Assembly: GCA_033977485.1 (NCBI GenBank) | Contig: CM066994.1 | Span: forward strand, 49,067,155 to 49,131,154 | Direction of reading: 5' to 3' | From: Hydrangea macrophylla | Lineage: Eukaryota > Streptophyta > Magnoliopsida > Cornales > Hydrangeaceae | Length of the DNA stretch: 64,000 nt | In this document: one piece after another, positions 1 to 11,656 of the stretch | Position numbering within the stretch: the stretch's first letter is position 1 | Layout of the letters: each line of letters begins with the position of its first letter | Notes under the pieces: generated by a model | Seen by the model: only the letters and a program-made list of their open reading frames with translations | Databases searched by the model: none | What the model was told of the DNA's origin: nothing | Program-made: the position numbers and the translations under genes

Positions 1-1836
1 ATCATCATCTAAGTGATGACATGAAGTTTGGGGTGAGTGAATCCTTATGGATAGTAGCTCTTGACCTCAAAAGCATGTTTGATAGATGATGATCATAACC
101 TCAATACTTCCAAGGTATTCTTGGAATGTATTGAAGTTATGTTCAAAAATAAAATAAATCTCTCCAACAATCTTGGAGGTTCTTGATGATGAGTTTGATG
201 TTGACATTTTGAGTGGATATAATCCTTATTGAGTATTGAAAATATTCTTTCAAAACATTTATTTCAAAACCCCTCTTAATCCCTCTCATTTTGATTTCAA
301 GAAACAAAACCTTGTTTTCTCCAAAATCTTCAAAACAATGAGTCAAAACAGTGAGTGAGTTGAGTTCAAAGATTTCTCTAGGACTCAATACTCAACATAT
401 GGATGAAATGCCACTTGGAAAGTCTTCCTAACTCATTGGAGAACACCCATGATTTTTGGTTTGACTTGGAAGTACTTGGAAATGGTCCATTTGGGTCCCA
501 ACATTCCTTCCAAACATTCTGTTTTTGCTGTCACAGCAGCTAGGTCAACTTACGACCTCTTTTCCAGAAAACCTTTCCAAAAGGGGTGGACCTAACTTAT
601 TGTTTCCTTAAAATTTAATGTCTTAGGAAACTTTCTGTATAAAATGGGCCTCTAGATCATTCTTTTTCAGTTTCTAAGATTTTCTAACATTTCAGTCGAC
701 AGTACGAACTCTGTTTCTGAGTGACCTCTATTGTTTATATAATTTCTCTCAATCTGTGATAGATATTCAAGATTGGCCTTTTGGGTTGTGTTCTAGACAC
801 AATAAGGAACATCTCCATAAAAAATCATGCATTGAAAACATTCCTAACCCCTCTTTTCAAATTCCAAAAGATCATGCTACTGTTCTGTCCACTATTCACA
901 GCAAGTACATTTCAACTTTCATTCTTTGATTTGATGCTCATATGCATTCCAAATTAGTTCATATCTTAGGAAGTAGTCCATACTACATTTGTACACATCC
1001 CATGTTAATTTCATTCATTCATTCATACACATTTTAGACTTCTAAGTCATTCTAGAAATCCATGTACACAAAACACACTACAACCTTTGCACATTTTAGA
1101 TACATACATTGCATTCATGCAAGATTTGGGGTTTTTTGTAACTCTTAATCTAAGAAGATTATAAGGAATGAACTTGATCAAACGTTCATGCTTCCCCTTT
1201 GATCTAATCATCCTTTCTCATCCGTCCCGGGGATTGAGAGATCTTCTTTTCTCAAAGAATAACATGCATCATACTAGCTTGTTAAGCATATTTTCATTTC
1301 TTTCTTATTTGTTTCAAGAACAATTCATGTCCCCCTTTAGATTAGGAAGTCTTGATTATTTGATATATGATTAGACGATTTTTCCTAGGTTTATTTGTGT
1401 GATCTTTCACTTCGCATTGTGTGATATTTGGCTTAGATCTTATGAATGATATCTTATCTTTAGATCTTTCATTTCAAGTTTCTTATGTGATGTAATATAC
1501 TATCGTAGTATTATTTGTCTAACCATACATAGTATAAGATGATTATTTGGATGCTAATTGAGGCCCGTCGAAAGACGGGGCGAGTTGAGGGTGTTTTAGT
1601 CGCGACAAAGGCTCCTTCCTCTCTCGTACCAAAACCCCGAACCAAGTTCTTTGGTTATGAAGGGTCGGTGCCCTTATCCGCTTGGGTGAGTCAAAATTAG
1701 GTTTCTTGGTTCCTTAAAGACCAAGTGGCGACTCTGTATCTGTTTTCAACAGACCATTTTCTTTTCTTTGATCCAAGTCAAATTCCTTTTCAAAACAATC
1801 TCAAACAAGAGAAGTGGTCCACTTCCGGTGTCCACA
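1..1836 (+). repeat. Tat-1 5' LTR, 3' portion
   Basis: It matches 18009-19834 almost base for base and ends in GTCCACA, the near-inverted complement of the LTR start TGTAGAC seen at 16545. About 1.45 kb of its start lies left of the window. It keeps a hairpin (CCCGTC, GAAA loop, GACGGG) at 1563-1578 that is partly deleted in the 3' LTR. The 11-mer TGGCGACTCTG at 1726-1736 repeats the first part of the primer binding site. The short ORFs in it are shadows and recur in the other LTR. Confidence 0.95.
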
Positions 1837-1839
1837 ATC

Positions 1840-1857
1840 TGGCGACTCTGCTGGGGA
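1840..1857 (+). promoter_or_regulatory. Primer binding site, tRNA-Arg type
   Basis: TGGCGACTCTGCTGGGGA starts three bases after the LTR end. It is complementary, with about one mismatch, to the 3' end of a plant tRNA-Arg (CCA tail plus acceptor stem). tRNA-Arg priming is known for Ogre-type Tat elements. This fixes the left boundary of the internal region and the + orientation. Confidence 0.85.
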
Positions 1858-3180
1858 CTTTTTATTTTAAAACAAAGTAATACAGAGGTTTGACTCATAA
1901 GAAGCATCCTTAAAATCATCTTTTTATTGTGTTTGGTTCACCGCATTGCACTCTTGCATTTCCCCCTCCGACTGTGTCAGAAACGCGGCGCTGACATTGT
2001 TCAGGTCTTGCTGTGCCAGGGCACAAGTCACCGTTGATACTGTACCTTCCAAGGTATATCAAAAAGAGTAAAAAACCTCCGTACTGTCTCCCTGACGGTA
2101 TATTGGAACTCTCGTCAACGGACCCTCTTTGACTAAACCCAGCCTTTGCATATAGATTCCTGTAGAACCTTTCATAGGACTGTTCATTTATCCTTTCAGA
2201 TAGGACAATGTGATATAACTGCTGAATGCCCTGACGGGATTACTTGCGCGGTGTAGACGCTTATGTGGCATAGAACAGAACCTCTTTCTTATGATTTCCA
2301 AGGCAATCACTCACATGTAGTCACATTGAGTTGACCTGCCTAAACATCATGACAAGGATGTCTGCTCCATGCTCGCAAAGATATACAACGCAAACCTTGT
2401 TTGTCGGTCTTGAGACATAGGAGTATGAAAACCTACTAGAAAGTATGATCACTATAACCGTACTTACCAGTTTCTCCCAGAAACTCTATCCAAATATCCA
2501 GGTATAACCACACTTACCATTTTCTCCCAGAAACTCTGTCCAAATATCCCAGATATAACCACACTTACCAGTTTCTCCCAGAAACTCTTTCCAAATATCC
2601 CAGATATAACCACACTTACCAGTTTCTCCCAGAAACTCTGTCCAAATATCCCAGATATAACCACACTTACCAGTTTCTCCCAGAAACTCTGTCCAAATAT
2701 CCCAGATATAACCACACTTACCAGTTTCTCCCAGAAACTCTGTCCAAATTTCCCAGATATAACCACATTAACCAGTTTCTCCCAGAAACTCTGTCCAAAT
2801 TTCCCGAAGTATCTTGGGAATCCATGTTATCCCTTGGTGATCATACTAGAAAGTAAGGTTAGCACACTCTGTATGGCTAGGACCTTATTTGCTTAGTTGC
2901 TATCTGTTAGAAATAGGAGCATCATATAGATTAGGGCTTACATCCGCATGTTTGTCCCATTTGCATGCACCATCCCCCATCAATCTGTACGCACTGTTTC
3001 GAGTCGGTCCACATCACTATCTTTGTCTGTCTAAAGTCACCACTGTCAAAGATCTAATCTAGTCCTTTCAAAATCTGTCAGGTCAGTATAGATTCCCAAG
3101 GTCAGCAGTCAGGGTCTTATTCGTGGGTCAGGAGTTCGGATAATCGGTTAATCAGAATCAATCCAACAGCTTGCTTCAGC
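1858..3180 (+). other. Tat-1 untranslated leader
   Basis: This 1.3-kb stretch between the primer binding site and the gag start has no credible ORF on the + strand. It holds the 51-bp tandem array at 2459-2816. The rest (1858-2458 and 2817-3180) shows nothing recognisable. Some Tat/Ogre elements have an extra ORF upstream of gag, but I see none here. Confidence 0.7.
2459..2816. repeat. 51-bp tandem array, about 7 copies
   Basis: The unit contains the phrase CAGTTTCTCCCAGAAACTCT and recurs every 51 bases (for example acca at 2507, then 2558). Copies differ by few bases. Because 51 is a multiple of three, the - strand stays open across the array as a 17-residue repeat; this is a by-product of the period, not evidence of a gene. 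Confidence 0.93.
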
Positions 3181-4146
3181 ATGAATAGGGAAGAGTTGGA
3201 AAACAAGGTTACTGAATTGGGAGTGACCATAAGCCAGCAGTCCGACAGCCTGGCCTATGTTCTGAAGTTCATGGAAGAATTGAAGCAGCGGCGGCCGCAA
3301 CCTCCGCCCGGGTTTCCACCACCGGAATTTGAACTACCCCCACCTGAGAATAATGGGGAAGAAGACTGGTTTCAGGGGGTCCCACCATCCGCATACGAGA
3401 AGAAGCTCCAAGAAAAGATGGACAAGGTTGACAAACTAGAAAGCGTACTCAGGAAGAGCAAGGGTATCGATGATTACATGTTAAATCTGGAAGGCCTCTT
3501 CGAGCCTGTCAAGCTGAAACTGCCAGAGAATTTCAAAATGCCTGCCATCGATCGTTTTGATGGAACGGGAAACCCGAAAAGCCACGTGAAGCTATGTATG
3601 AGTATCTTCCAGTCCATGGGTTGCACCCACGAGCACATTGCAATGCTATTCCCACAAACTCTGGCAAAATCTGCACTATCATGGTTCCTAACCTTGGAAG
3701 CCTCCAAAACCCGGGCCTGGGAGGACATTGTTCGAGTCTTCATCGATCATTACTCTTACAATCAAGAGCTGGATGTCACCATCAGGGATTTGGAAACCAC
3801 CCGGCAAAGCAACAATGAATCCTTCGCTGCATTTCTGAGCAGATGGAGGAACAAGGTAGCCCAAATGACCCACCGGCCAATCGAGAAAGAACAGGTAAGG
3901 ATGCTCATCCGGAATCTGCAGCCGCTCTATCATGAGAAATTATTCTACCAGTCCATCTCCACCTTTGAGGAGTTGTTTGAAGTCGGAACCCGAATTGAAG
4001 ATGCTATCAGGGAAGGAAAGATCAAGAAAGAAGAGCCTCCAAGTCAGTCCAGAAGGCCCAACTACTCCCGGAATCCCCCGGATGTCAATGCCCTTAGCAG
4101 CCAACCCATGGCATACCCTCCAAGGCCGTACCAACCTTCCAACTAG
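3181..4146 (+). pseudogene. gag: Tat-1 gag (capsid part), ended by a premature stop
   Basis: This ORF encodes the structural Gag part that forms the virus-like particle. The first 50 residues include a short coiled-coil-like stretch, followed by a proline-rich segment (residues about 38-60). A retrotransposon-gag core spans roughly residues 115-280, with the family pattern FDGTGNPKSHV, WF.TLE and W.DI...F..HY. The start ATG follows the leader directly. The frame is the same as the next ORF at 4300; the two are separated only by TAG at 4144 and TAA at 4255. The zinc-knuckle part therefore lies in the next ORF, and the original reading was one continuous polyprotein. The TAG could derive from CAG by C-to-T decay. 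Confidence 0.88.
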
Positions 4147-4299
4147 GAAAATTCCCCCAATCGCCCTTTCCAGAAAAAGCCCCCTCGCAATTTTGCCAAG
4201 CTAGAAATCTCTCTCTCCTCAGCCCTAGATCGCCTCCTCAAAAAGGGCCATCTCTAATTACTCCAGCCTCGAAATACCCCACCCCCGCCTAACTGCGAT

Positions 4300-7200
4300 A
4301 TGTCTAAAAGATGCGCCTACCACCAAGCCCCCGGCCATAACACTGATGATTGCATGCGCCTCCGCCATGACATCCAAGACCTCATCGACCAGAATATCAT
4401 CGAGCCACCACCAAAGCAGCCCCATATCACCCAAAATCCCCTACCAAACCACCAAAATGTCAACCTCATTGAGTCCAGCCCCGTACTCTTCAACCCTGCT
4501 ACTTATATCACCCCCCTAGGACAACCCTTGCCTTGCATTGACATCCCGGATTCTGAGGGAATTCATCTGATCGGAGGGGAGAATGACGAGTGGCAGCAGC
4601 AGCTTGACGACGAGCAAGACTTGTTCTTCCTGGAAGAACATGACCTAGGGGCGGTAGACCTCAAATGGTATGATCCTAACGACGAGAGTGATGCTTCCAT
4701 CTGGAACGAGCCGGAAAAGCCATTTGTGGGAATGGATTGTGATTGGTTCAAGAAGGATGGGACTGTAGAAGGACCTACTCCTGCCGAGATTGATCATCTA
4801 GCCAGGTCAGGCCGTCATTATCAGCCTCCACAGCCTGCCACCGACGCAACTGAGAAAGGTCCAGTCAAGGACAAGGGGAAGGGTAAGATGGATGAGATCA
4901 TCGAAGAAGATAATGAGTTGATAAAGCAGCTAAAGAAGACCCAAGCACATCTCTCGATGTGGGATATCATGGTAACATCCTATAAGCACAGGCAAGCCGT
5001 GTTGAATGCCTTGGCTGGGATTGAAGTCCCCATCGACGCCGCGCCAGAGGACATGGTAGCTTTCTTGGGTGCGCTTACCCCCGACTTAATCATTACATTC
5101 TCCGATGAGGACCTGCCACCAGAGGGATCCGCACATAACAAGGCATTATACATTACTATCGGATGTAAGGGGCAACAGGTACCGTTTTGTCTAGTCGATA
5201 CAGGTTCTGCTTTGAATGTTTGTGCCTTGAGAACTGCCACTGCTTTGGGGGTCAATATCCTTGACATTACGCCATCTGTGCAATCTGTGCGGGCCTATGA
5301 CAACACCAGGAGAAATGTGATGGGAACTGTCTCTCTACAAATCCGGGTAGGGTCTTTGGTGAGCACTGAGATCTTTCAAGTCATGGACATACCTGCCTCG
5401 TTCAATCTGCTGATTGGAAGGCCCTGGCTTCATGCCAACAAAGCTGTATCATCCACTGTGCATCAAATGATCAAATACATTCATGAGAAGGAAGTAAAGA
5501 TCATCCTCGGTAATAGTTGGGGTAACGAAGCTTTCCCAAATTACGCTCCCATTTTTGAAGTCCAAATACCTGAGCTAGAAGAAGGAGAAATCGGAGGATT
5601 CTTCATGGAAGAAGTTCATATGATCCATGATGAAGACCAATTCCCTGAGGTCCACTCTGCAGTCGTCAACATTGTCCGCAAGATGAACTACTTCCCCGGA
5701 ATGGGGTTGGGTCGACGCCAGCAAGGAATTCGGGAATTCCCGCAGATCAAAGGGCAACAAGGCACTTTCGGGTTGGGGTACAAGCCCACTGATGAGGACG
5801 CCGAGCTACAAAGGCCATGGAAGAAGAGGGTGAAGGGTCTCCCACCATACCGCAAGACTTTGAATGGACAATTCGTCAAAGAAGGGGATTATTTCCCTTA
5901 CTTCGGGTTCCCTGAACCCTGGATCCATCGAACCACTAGGAGAAGGCACCCCGGGCTTGAAATCTTCGCTGACTGTGAGAGGCCCCCATATCAAGACCCG
6001 TTCTATCCCGAAGAAGTTGAGAAGACCCCAGAGGAAGACTGGTTGAAATACCTGGACACTGAAGCAATCAAGAAAATGTGGGAGGAATCCACTGAGGAGG
6101 AGGAAGAAAAGAGGGCCAAGAGCCAAGATGATCAGATCAAGCCAACTGAGGAGGGTCTGAGCAACCAGGCTGTAGAGTCATCTGTCTGTGTCTCCCAATC
6201 CCCTATTCCCCCGAAGTCTGTACTACCAATTATCGAGTCTGTACTGGAGTCGGCTACTGTAAGCCCACCACTATCCAATGTAATCACTTCACCTGTCATG
6301 AATGAAATGAAAGACGATTCTGCTTACTCCTCTGTGTCTAACACTTGTGAATGTATAGATCCCTCCGAGGATCTCCCAATTGAACTAAAGCAACTAATTG
6401 AAAAACCACCTGCTTATGAAATAATCAAAGATACTTTATCAGTTAACCTAGGTGAAATAGATAATCCACAGATTGTGCAAATTGGCTCAACCCTTAATAA
6501 AGAAGAAAAAGAAAAATTAACCCTCTTGCTAAAAGAATTCAAAGATGTTTTTGCTTGGTCTTACGAAGACATGCCTGGGGTCGATCCCGACATCGTCCAA
6601 CATCATATTCCTCTCCTCCCTAATTCTAAACCTGTCAAGCAGAAACTGAGGCGCATGAGACCGGAATGGGCACTCAAGGTTAAAGAAGAGGTGGAGAAGC
6701 AGTTCAAGGCAGGGTTCATCATTGTCACCGAATACCCGGAATGGGTTGCCAATATCGTGCCAGTCCCGAAGAAAGATGGAAAAGTTCATGTGTGCGTCGA
6801 CTTTCGTGATCTGAACAAGGCCAGTCCCAAGGATGACTTCCCGCTTCCCCACATTGACGTCTTGGTAGATAACACTGCGGGACATGAGCTACTGTCTTTC
6901 ATGGATGGTTTCTCAGGGTACAATCAGATTCTAATGGCGCCAGAAGATCGGGAAAAGACGACATTCACCACCCCTTGGGGAACCTACTGTTATAGAGTAA
7001 TGCCTTTCGGACTCAAGAACGCGGGGGCGACTTACCAAAGAGCTGCCACCACTCTACTGCATGATATGATTCACAAGGAGGTAGAAGTGTACGTAGACGA
7101 CATGATTGTGAAATCCAAGGACAGAGAAGGACACCTGGTAGCGCTAGAAAAGTTCTTCAAAAGGTTGCGCAAATACAAGATGAGGTTGAATCCAAAGAAA

Positions 7201-7782
7201 TGCACTTTCGGCGTAACCTCCGGTAAACTCCTGGGTTTTCTCATCACACAAAGAGGAATAGAGGTGGACCCCTCTAAGATCAAGGCAATCCTCGAAATGA
7301 CGCCACCCCGGAGCGAAAAAGAAGTAAGGGGGTTCCTCGGAAGAATCCAATTCATCAGTCGTTTCATTTCCAAGCTCACAACTACGTGCGATCCCCTGTT
7401 CCGGTTATTGAGAAAAGGAGAGAAGTTCCAATGGGATGACCAATGCCAAGCCGCTTTCGACAAAATAAAAGCCTACCTTCAGAATCCGCCTGTCCTCTCA
7501 CCTCCCACTCCTCATAAGCCCTTATTCCTTTACCTATCCGTCTCCGAAAATGCCATGGGTTGCATGCTAGCCCAAGAAGGAGAAGAAAGCCACTCCGAAA
7601 AAGCCGTATATTACCTCAGCAAGAGGATGACTGGGTATGAGCTCAACTACTCTACCCTCGAAAAAACATGCTGGGCCTTGGTTTGGTGCACTCGCCGACT
7701 AAGGCACTATATGCTGGCCTTCCCAGTTGTGCTCATATCCCGCATGGATCCTCTCAAATGCCTCCTCGAAAAACCCGCCTAA
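4300..7782 (+). pseudogene. pol: Tat-1 pol, first part: Gag zinc knuckle, protease, G-patch-like, RT, RNase H
   Basis: The domains run in this order. A CX2HX4HX4C knuckle (starting CAYHQ) is at residues 5-18. An aspartic protease follows, with its DTGS active site at residues 300-303 (nt 5197). A glycine-rich G-patch-like segment (YFPGMGLGRRQQG) is near nt 5690-5790. An acidic linker leads to the reverse transcriptase, with VCVDF at 6793, the first catalytic Asp in FMDGFSGYN near 6900, and YVDD at 7090-7101. The canonical RNase H follows, in which the usual first catalytic Asp region reads LYLSVSE, as in the degenerate RNase H of Tat elements. The ORF opens after an in-frame TAA at 4255, so its ATG is not a natural start. 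It ends at 7780 through a one-base shift; the pol reading continues in frame 3. Confidence 0.9.
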
Positions 7783-9125
7783 CCGGTCGCATATCCCGTT
7801 GGTTACTCTTATTATCCAAATTCGATATCAAGTATGTTACGAGCAAGTCAGTAAAAGGGAGAATCGTAGCTGAGCACCTCGCAGAGCATGCCGTTGACTC
7901 CGAAGAGAGTGGGGACTTTCCATTTCCGGACGAGAGCATCATGGAAATCAAGGAAGAACAGTGGAAGTTGTACTTCGATGGAGCAGCCAACATGAAGGGG
8001 TATGGAGTAGGGATGATCCTAGTATCGCCGAGTGGGGACCATACTCCGTTAGCAGTCAAGCTCAATTATAACTCCACCAACAACACTGCTGAGTATGAAG
8101 CATGCATTCTGGGAATAGAGGCAGCCTTAGAGCTGAAAGTTCAGAGGTTGGATGTCTTCGGGGATTCAAACCTCATCATATCACAAGCCAGAGGAGAATG
8201 GAAAGTAAAAGAAGAAAGGTTGAAGCCCTATCATGATCGTCTCGACCAACTCAAGAGGCAGTTCGAAAATATCACATTCCTCTACTTGCCCAGGGAAGAG
8301 AACCAGCTGGCAGATTCTTTGGCCACTCTAGCTTCGATGATCAAAATTCCTGTGGGAGTCAGGATGATGCCCCTGGTAATTGAGCAGAGGTACGAGCCTT
8401 CGTTCAACATAATCGCCACAGTCGAAGAAGAAGAGAATGAAACACCATGGTATCAGGATGTCTGGAATTTCATAGAAAAAGGGACATACCCCCAAGAATC
8501 TACGGAGAAAGACAAAAGGGCAATTCGAAGATTCGCAGCACAATTCATCATTTGCGGTGGGAAATTGTTAAAAAAAGGATACAATGGTCACAACCTGACT
8601 TGCTTGTTCGGGAAGAGCTCCCGAAGAATGATGGAGGAAATACACGAAGGGGTCTGTGGCCCTCACATGAACGGTCACATGTTGGCCAAGAAGATTATAA
8701 GGCAAAGGTACTACTGGACAACATTGGAGAAAGATTGTTGTGAGTACGTGAGAAGGTGTCACAAGTGCCAGATCCATGCAAACATGATGCACGTGCCGCC
8801 ATCTCTTCTATACAGCATGACCTCGCCATGGCCATTCTCCACCTGGGGAATCGATATTATTGGTGAAATCGTTCCGAAAGCCTCAAATGGAAATTGGTAT
8901 ATTCTGGTGGCCATAGACTACTTCACGAAATGGGTAGAAGCTGCATCTTACACCAAGTTGGGGGCCAAGGAAGTGGCCAAATTCATCAAGAGAAATCTCA
9001 TCTGCCGTTATGGAGTTCCTTATGAGATTATTTCGGATAACGGAAGTCATTTCAAGGCAGAAGTTAGGGATCTGTTTGAAGAATACAAAATCACCTATCA
9101 CAAGTCGTCGCCATACCGACCATAG
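7783..9125 (+). pseudogene. pol: Tat-1 pol, second part: aRNase H and integrase N-terminal and core
   Basis: The ORF is open from 7668 in frame 3, but pol homology begins at the frameshift near 7783. The archaeal-type RNase H has YFDG (Asp codon 7977), AEYEA, FGDSN and an ADSLA ending, all four acidic positions present. A spacer leads to the integrase HHCC zinc finger (HEGVCGPH then CHKCQ, about 8646-8775). The catalytic core follows with WGIDIIG and ISDNGSHF. A TAG at 9123-9125 stops it just before the third catalytic residue. The reading resumes in the same frame directly after. The second RNase H is the hallmark of the Tat clade and is thought to compensate for the decayed canonical one. 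Confidence 0.9.
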
Positions 9126-9692
9126 ACCAATGGGGCAGTCGAAGCTGCGAATAAGAATGTCAAGGCCATACTGCAAAAATCAGCTGATACCTACAAAGAC
9201 TGGCATGAAAAGCTACCATTTGCACTTTGGGGATACAGAACATCGATAAGGACATCCACAGGAGCGACTCCTTACTCACTAGTGTATGGGATGGAAGCGG
9301 TACTTCCGATGGAGATAGAATTACCATCCCTACGTGTGATGGCAGAGTGTGAAATTTCGGAATCAGATTGGTTGAGAGAAAGGTATGAAGAATTGGCCCT
9401 CATAGATGAAAAGCGTCTAGCGGCGGTCGACCATGTCCGAATCTATCAGAAGAGGATAGCCCGTGCTTTCAACAAAAGGGTTCGTCCAAGGAAGATTGTC
9501 AAGGGCGACCTTGTCCTTAAGGAGTTGCGAGCTCCGATCTTTGATCCCCGTGGGAAGTTTAAACCTAAATGGGTCGGCCCTTATATCGTCAAGACTATTC
9601 TTTCCGGAGGAGCAACTTATCTCATGGACCTCGATGGTGTCGAATTCAAAGAACCAATCAACATGGATCGTCTCAAAAAGTACTATGCTTGA
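9126..9692 (+). pseudogene. int: Tat-1 integrase C-terminal part
   Basis: This is in frame with the preceding ORF, after TAG 9123. It starts TNGAVEAANKN, which contains the catalytic Glu of the DDE triad, and continues with the family pattern of the integrase end (LPFALWGYRTS, TPYSLVYGMEAVLP). The C-terminal SH3-like part ends in GPYIVKTIL and the closing MDRLKKYYA. The first ATG in the frame is at 9282, but that is only the first methionine after the break. No chromodomain is visible, which fits the Tat clade. The stop at 9690-9692 is the natural end of pol. Confidence 0.9.
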
Positions 9693-9700
9693 CTATTCAA

Positions 9701-9990
9701 TAACCATTTCTTTCAAGCCTTGCCTTGAACTACGCTCGACCTGATTCCCGCTCGGGGATACGTAGGCAACCACATCGGTTCGGTCGCTCCACCAACAAAA
9801 AATAACCATTTCTTTCAAGCCTTGCCTTGAACTACGCTCGACCTGATTCCCGCTCGGAGATACGTAGGCAACCACATCGGTTCGGTCGCTCCACCAACAA
9901 AAAATAGCCCAATTTCTTTCAAGCTTTGGCCCGAACTACGTTGGACCTGATCCCCGCTCGGGGGTACGTAGGCAGACTTTCAAAAGAAAA
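9701..9990 (+). repeat. 102-bp tandem repeat with conserved hairpin, 2.7 copies
   Basis: Units start at 9701 and 9803, with a more diverged third at about 9905. Each carries GAACTACG, then a hairpin (ATTCCC, loop GCTC, GGGGAT in the first), then ACGTAGGCA. The third copy reads ATCCCC with GGGGGT, so the stem is kept by a paired change. A relative of the module lies next to the 3' LTR at 16339-16387. Confidence 0.85.
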
Positions 9991-10169
9991 GAAGGATGGC
10001 TCGCTAGGTCGAAAATCTGAAAGGACGCCTAGGCAAAAATTAGAGCTAAATCCAAAGTGAGCAATAACAAAAGAGAGAAAATAGCTCGCTAGGTCACCTC
10101 CTTGGTGCCTAGGCAAAAATTATGAGCACGTGAGAAAACAAAGTCGCGGTCCTTACCATAACCCAAAAA

Positions 10170-10330
10170 TCACCTTCCAAACTAGGGGCAAACTTCGGCC
10201 ACTCGCCTCGTTTGCCTGAACCTCTTCTAAACTAGGGGCAAACGTCGGTCATCTACCTCGTTTGCCTCACAACCATACATGTCCCAAACTAGGGGCAAAC
10301 TTCGGCCACCCGCCTCGTTTTGCCTCTAAT
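10170..10330 (+). repeat. Three 50-57-bp repeats each with a polypurine-tract-like core
   Basis: The 15-mer AAACTAGGGGCAAAC occurs at 10179-10193, 10229-10243 and 10286-10300, each followed by a TCGG...CCTCGTTTGCC tail. The core AGGGGCAAAC is identical to the end of the real polypurine tract before the 3' LTR (16531-16544). The following stretch, 10331-10600, shows nothing recognisable. Confidence 0.8.
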
Positions 10331-10600
10331 AACCCCAGCATGCCCAAGCAAGTACCAAAAGAAACAACTAATTGAAATCTCGTTTACAAAATGTTTTTAG
10401 AAAGCTAAAATGCATAAAATAAGATTCCCAAAGTGACCAAGGTTCACCGATAAACAAACTTCGAATATTGCATAAACAGGAATAATCAAAGGAATAAAAG
10501 TCTTTCAAAAAGCAATCACATGTTCAAAGACACTTGGAGGAATGAGCAGAATCAGTCAGGACTAGTTTTGTCTTAGTGTCTTTTATTTCTTCAAAGGTCT

Positions 10601-11656
10601 TTAGAAGTAGGCCTTTACTCGGTCAGTCCAACCATCAATAAAAGCAGCAATAGTGGTAGCCCTGATCCGGGAAGCAAAGACCCTCTCAGTAAACCCCTGG
10701 GGAACCTCCTGAACCTGTCCATACTGTCTGACCAAACGGCGAGGATGATAGAAAGAAGTCTCTCTCAGACCCATCAACCACACTCTTTGGTAACCCCTGA
10801 GGCTCGTAGTGATAGCATAAAGGCCCCAACGCCTCACGATCCAGCAAATGTCAGCCTCAGATAAGGCGCTCATCATGCCCACCCAATCGGCAAAGGTATA
10901 GTGAGAATGAAGCACGGCTCGACGAAAGTAAACCGGTGGTATACGGCCCGTCCACAGCTGAAGGCGCTCGTAAAGCCAAGCCTGTAACACCAAAGGCGCC
11001 CCAGAAAGAAGAGGAGTCCCTTGGTTGAAGGCATTATCCAAACCATTCAAAGTTTCAGCTAGAACCATGGCCATGGGATTCCTGCTAAGTTTCAGCCCGA
11101 GGCACACATGCACCAAGTCAATGGAAGTGCTCAAGAACAAGAAATGCGAAGTCATGGACAATATCAAAGCGGCCCCATGGGAAGCATCATACACGCTGGG
11201 ATCCCCAGGACTGGCGTACCGGGCGATAATAGAAGCAATGTTGAGAACCTCACCTTGAATCAGCCGGCGGGAAATAGTGACGGAGCAATTCAGATATTCA
11301 ACCAATCCTCGCGTAGGACTAAGGGTATCAACAGAAGGGAGAATCAAGTCAGAGTCAGAATCGAAGCCAAGAATAGCACAGAACTCCTCAAACGTAGGGC
11401 ATATTTCCAGGCCGTTGAAGTTGAAGACATGATTCACCGGGTCCTAGTGGGCAATGGCAGCACGCAAGAACTCAGTGTTCAGGGTCATCTGGCAAAGAGA
11501 GAATAGCTCGGTCAAGCTGTAGCTAAAGAGGTTGATCCGATCCACGCCATCCGTAAGGCTCAGCCAAGCTGTGAGTTGGGCGGGATCATACAAAGCCATA
11601 TTTTCTGTCGCGGCTCTAGGAAAATTCGAAATTTCGACAGCACCTCCCCGTTTCAC
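10601..11656 (-). pseudogene. Antisense DUF7745-like gene inside Tat-1, one internal stop
   Basis: This is an open reading of about 350 codons on the - strand, interrupted once by TAG at 11444-11446. Near the break it reads DPVNHVFNF and CPTFEEFCAIL. This resembles the pattern '..P..HCFTFG...LVPT.EEY..LL' of plant proteins annotated as DUF7745, a domain often found near retroelements. Its function is unknown. The left edge of the open frame has no ATG (it begins with GTG at 11656). A good acceptor (CTTTTGCCTTGCAG) lies about 20 bases upstream, so a 5' exon is probably missing from this model; the first internal ATG is at 11599. It lies 284 bp downstream of the antisense PMD gene in the same direction. 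The domain call is from memory of the family pattern, not a search. Confidence 0.6.

Noticed and set aside
143..1374. ORFs of 81 and 68 residues repeated at 18152-18397 and 19177-19383
   Set aside because: Inside LTRs and conserved only because the LTRs are recent copies; no domain.
2464..2766. - strand ORF of 100 residues with a 17-residue repeat
   Set aside because: Produced by the 51-bp tandem array being a multiple of three; no start context or homology.
6100..6500. Intron between protease and RT as described for Ogre elements
   Set aside because: The stretch is open in frame and low in complexity, and I could not find convincing splice borders by eye, so no intron is claimed.
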